Below, one piece after another: positions 61,225 through 64,000 of a DNA stretch of 64,000 nucleotides. Under the pieces are notes generated by a model. It saw only the letters and a list, made by a program, of their open reading frames with translations. It was not told the origin of the DNA and did no database searches. A program made the translations under genes and the position numbers. Source of the DNA: Pomacea canaliculata (Eukaryota; Mollusca; Gastropoda; Architaenioglossa; Ampullariidae); the NCBI RefSeq assembly GCF_003073045.1, contig NC_037599.1:25892695-25956694 (forward strand). The letters are read 5' to 3'. How positions within the stretch are numbered: position 1 is the first letter of the stretch; the number at the start of each line of letters is the position of its first letter.

Positions 61225-62316
61225 TTATCTCTCAGCGGAACCACATCTTTTCTTTCTAAAATTGCTATATGTATATAATGTAATATTTTACATTTCATAA
61301 GAAATAAAATTTGCAGTATGGTTCGGACTCGGTTTTAGTAATCTTGCAGCTAACCATTACAGTTTTGCTTCTAACCTTTCATAGTTTGGAGCTAAATCTC
61401 TGCAGCTGTAAACTTGAAACACAGTTTGCGTTGTTTTGCTATAACACTTTACCAAATTATGATTTTTATCAGATACTATCGGGGTATCTAGCCTTGTATA
61501 TATGCATAGTTCACAGCGTTCGGTAATTGTTATAAAATATGACGATTGCAACATATAGCATTATAGCATTTGGAACGTTTTTCATAATTAGGTTAAATAT
61601 TTTTGGTTTAATTGACTACTTTTTCTAATGCATCATAACAGCACTGTTTTCGTGTGCTAAGTAGACATAAACAGGTAAAAAGTGCCTTTAAATCTTACTA
61701 ATTTCAGGTGACAGACACACCTGGAGTTTGCGATACTCATCGTGATAAACAAGACATTCAAAAAGAAATCGCCAAGTGCCTCGCGACAATGAGCCCAGGA
61801 CCTGATGCTATTCTCCTGGTAATCAGCGGCGAGAGAAGGTTCACAGACGAAGAACACAAGGCCTTCCTGGATCTGAAGGAGGTATTTGGAGAAGATCTGA
61901 CCAAGTACTTAATACTGGTGTTCACCGCGATAGAACTCGAAGAACTTCAGGAATTTTTGGAAAATAGCGAGCAACCCCCTCCTCCCAAGTTGATAGAAGT
62001 GTTGAAAGAGGCCGCAGATAGATATGCATGTGTTAGTCCTGATGCGCGCAACAACAAGGAAACTCGACAAAGAGATGCAGAATATTTGCTAAGTATTGTC
62101 CATAAGCTCAGGGAAGATACAAAAGATTTTTACACCAACAGCATCGTGAGGAAATGCGATGACATCCTGAACGATAACGCCAAGGAAAAAGGAGTTAATG
62201 TTGATGAAGTGAAGCAAGAAATTGTCGCCGAACAAGATAAGAATCTCTTAAAAACTTTATCCGAAACTGTTCCAACACAAGTATCAAAAAACAAAACCTT
62301 TTGCTCGGTAATGTAA
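60957..62316 (+). CDS. Gene K: classical-type AIG1/GIMAP GTPase ending in a CAAX box
   Basis: Two exons: 60957-61130 (58 codons) and 61708-62316 (202 codons plus stop), 260 residues. The ATG follows directly after an acceptor, so a 5' untranslated exon is expected. P-loop GKTGNGKST starts at residue 13. Exon 2 opens with G3 VTDTPGVCDTHRDKQD, then ILLVISGERRFTDEEHKAF. The G4 position reads VFTAIELEEL, so the usual Asp of TRxD is Glu or absent. AADRYACVSPDARNNK matches the G5-side loop. The C-terminal third is charged and probably helical, ending KTFCSVM, a CAAX box identical to that of gene G. Gene G splits the same region into four exons; K has lost those introns, which suggests partial retroposition or intron loss. 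Confidence 0.92.
61171..61222. repeat. (AC)n microsatellite in gene K intron
   Basis: Uninterrupted run of about 26 AC units between the two exons of gene K. Confidence 0.95.
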
Positions 62317-62555
62317 GCAGCATAAATGTAAAATGACTGTATCCTATTTTTTATTTTTAGAGGTAAAAATAATGTTTATTGCTATGATTTCTCTGAAATA
62401 TGACCTGGTGAGACGGTTTATAATTATGTTAACTTTATTGTTACTAAGGAATGCTGCTGTTAGGATGAAGGTCTTGTATTGTTTCCAGCTCACTAATTCA
62501 TATATGTTTCTGTTGGTTTTTTTTTTTTTTTTTCTCTCATATACATATATTTTGG

Positions 62556-62632
62556 ACGCAGGGCACAGCTCCCGTGTTTAAATTGCCCATTGGGATTAAT
62601 AAAGTCTGTTGTTATTATTTTTATTGTTATTT
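62556..62632 (+). mobile_element. LINE-type 3' tail downstream of gene K
   Basis: GCACAGCTCCCGTGTTTAAA, then GCCCATTGGGATTAATAAAGT and a TTGTTATT tail, paralleling 60624-60722. It supplies an AATAAA 270 bp after the gene K stop and may act as its polyadenylation signal. Confidence 0.6.
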
Positions 62633-63692
62633 TTCTTCAAATAATTAGATTGTAATAATCTACAATGATCTAAGCCCTCTCTGGCTAAGTAATAATACAG
62701 GAATTCAAAAATATAGAAATTCGAAACCCTGTTAATGGTCATATTAGGCTTTGACATTTATATACAGGTCTGTGAATAAACAGCAACTCAGGCGGAATGT
62801 GTCAATCATGAAAGTAGTTACTGGCGCACTTAATTCTACTTTAGTGTTCTCGCTAATCGGAAATTCCCATTGGACTAATATTATCATTAGACCGGAAATA
62901 GCCTTAGTCTGCAGCTTCTAAATCATTTCTTAGAAATATTTCCATGCGTTTCTAGAAAATCCTATAAATCTAAGAAACATAAACGACTTAGTTTACCTCA
63001 AAAAGTGACCTTTAACCTTGAGAAATCTATTTTTATTAATTTCGATCGCCCTGCTGCCAGTCTAAGCCAGACAGGGCGGAGCTACAGAACTGTCAATCGA
63101 AGTAGAATTTTGTAGCAGCACCACCTTGTGTGTGCGTGTGTAGGACATATTGTTAGACTGTTTATGTTAACATTACTGCCGGCAGGGAACGGATTATTAT
63201 TATTAGGTCAGCGCTTGCTTAAGTTCCAGCACTTTGTCTTGTTCTCTTTATTGCTAAGTTCTAGATGTTTTAATTTTAGAACTACGTTTTTTAGGCTTGT
63301 TCTGTATACAGTATATATTAAATATATGTTCAAAGTGGGGCATCTTTTTTATGAGCTAAATTGCTTGTGTGTGTGTTGAATGCGTGCTGGCTTGCTGAAT
63401 GAAGCTGAAGCATTTTGCTCATGGTTATCAGGATGATGGTTATTTACGGGAAACTGGATCAGCGTGACCTCTATTCGAATGTGCAGGTCTTCTCTACACA
63501 TACACACTTGCGTGTTTCTTCTTTTCACAGCCTCTCTTCAAAAGTACGCGAGTGTGGGAGAGAGGGAGAGTGTGAGTGTGTGCTTGCACGAGTGTTTTAC
63601 GTGAATGTGGTTCAAAAAACAGAATTCCTTTATTTTATTCACCCACAATACACTTTGTGATTTTTAAAGGGATTCTAAAGGCAAATTAAAAC
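62633..63692. other. Right-hand intergenic region with a promoter-like motif
   Basis: Mostly AT-rich without exons. On the minus strand CGATTGACAG (63099-63090) beside a GC-rich CTCCGCCC resembles the TGATTGACAG/GC-box pairs upstream of pseudogene B and gene F, so a related promoter is possible. GT-rich runs occur near 63125 and 63360. Confidence 0.3.
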
Positions 63693-64000
63693 TGCTTAGA
63701 ATCGCGTAAAGAGTAGGATAAATTTGAAAAGAAAATTTTGAATCTTTTCCCATCTTTTCGTGGCAGTCGGGTGCAGCACATTCTCGAGGCATGGTTCTCA
63801 CTATGGAAACCACACGTCATAGGGTCACCTGACGGAGAACGTGACGGAGAACGAGACTTCGTGGAACCAAAAAAAGAGTCCCGTGTCATTTCTCTTATTA
63901 AACACATCATTCTACTAAAAACCTTCAACGTTTTCCACATGAACACACATATAAATAGACGAGATTCAAATCGATCCTACTCTTTACGCGATTCTAAGCA
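63693..64000. mobile_element. TIR element at the window edge, 308 bp or more
   Basis: TGCTTAGAATCGCGTAAAGA opens the element at 63693, and its exact inverse, TCTTTACGCGATTCTAAGCA, closes the window. The inverted repeat extends to about 27 bp. The interior has a short minus-strand frame (TKSRSPSRSPSGDP) without a recognisable transposase. Whether the right end is complete cannot be seen, and no target duplication can be checked. Confidence 0.7.

Overview
This window is AT-rich, intron-rich eukaryotic DNA. It looks like an invertebrate genome, most likely a mollusc (inferred from the expanded GIMAP-type genes, the short exons with GT-AG borders, the tRNA-derived SINE and the RTE- and L2/CR1-like LINEs). 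The species cannot be named from the sequence. There are no bacterial operons, rRNA genes or CRISPR arrays.

Nearly all recognisable host coding sequence belongs to one family: AIG1/GIMAP (immunity-associated) GTPases. From left to right: a satellite array (1-1510) and a 32-bp tandem repeat (1511-1735); gene A (minus, 2005-4738, 3' exons not found); a decayed double-domain gene, pseudogene B (minus, 5697-8400, with a promoter-like 5' exon at 9412-9580); gene C (plus, 10009-11594, two membrane segments, one in-frame TGA); a gene-poor stretch with LINE remnants (11.6-17 kb); gene D (minus, 17127-23741, two AIG1 domains and a C-terminal membrane anchor, with a 2.4-kb RTE-like LINE in an intron); gene F (minus, 25565-33672, four AIG1 domains built from three tandem 2.7-kb modules, the last one invaded by a LINE); gene G (plus, 35696-39350, CAAX end); an array of 3.6/2.7-kb repeats carrying three broken copies of gene G's last exon (38988-51490); a TIR transposon; gene I (plus, 54152-56361, tail-anchored); gene J (minus, 58237-59501, CAAX end); gene K (plus, 60957-62316, CAAX end); and a TIR element cut by the window edge.

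Three kinds of AIG1 domain are present. Genes A, G and K are closest to classical GIMAPs (VTDTPG G3 motif). 'Type I' domains (C, D, F, I, J) have a DTPD- or DIPD-type G3, an RCDxRYT box and FTFGD where the G4 specificity motif should be. 'Type II' domains (first domain of B, D and F) have a GASxSGKST P-loop and an LDTPD G3. B, D and F share a type II-type I tandem with conserved exon lengths and phases, so this pairing is ancestral. Membrane attachment is split: A's end is unseen, G, K and J end in CAAX-like boxes, and C, D and I end in hydrophobic anchors. A plausible joint role is membrane-associated GTPase scaffolds in immunity or stress, as for vertebrate GIMAPs; this is inferred from family knowledge, not shown here.

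The most unusual object is the F-D locus. Splice phases join every exon of F into a roughly 1037-residue frame with four GTPase domains. The first D exon is phase-compatible with F's upstream exons, so F and D could even form one six-domain gene. Exon boundaries were called by eye from splice sites, phase and family similarity; no transcript evidence was available.
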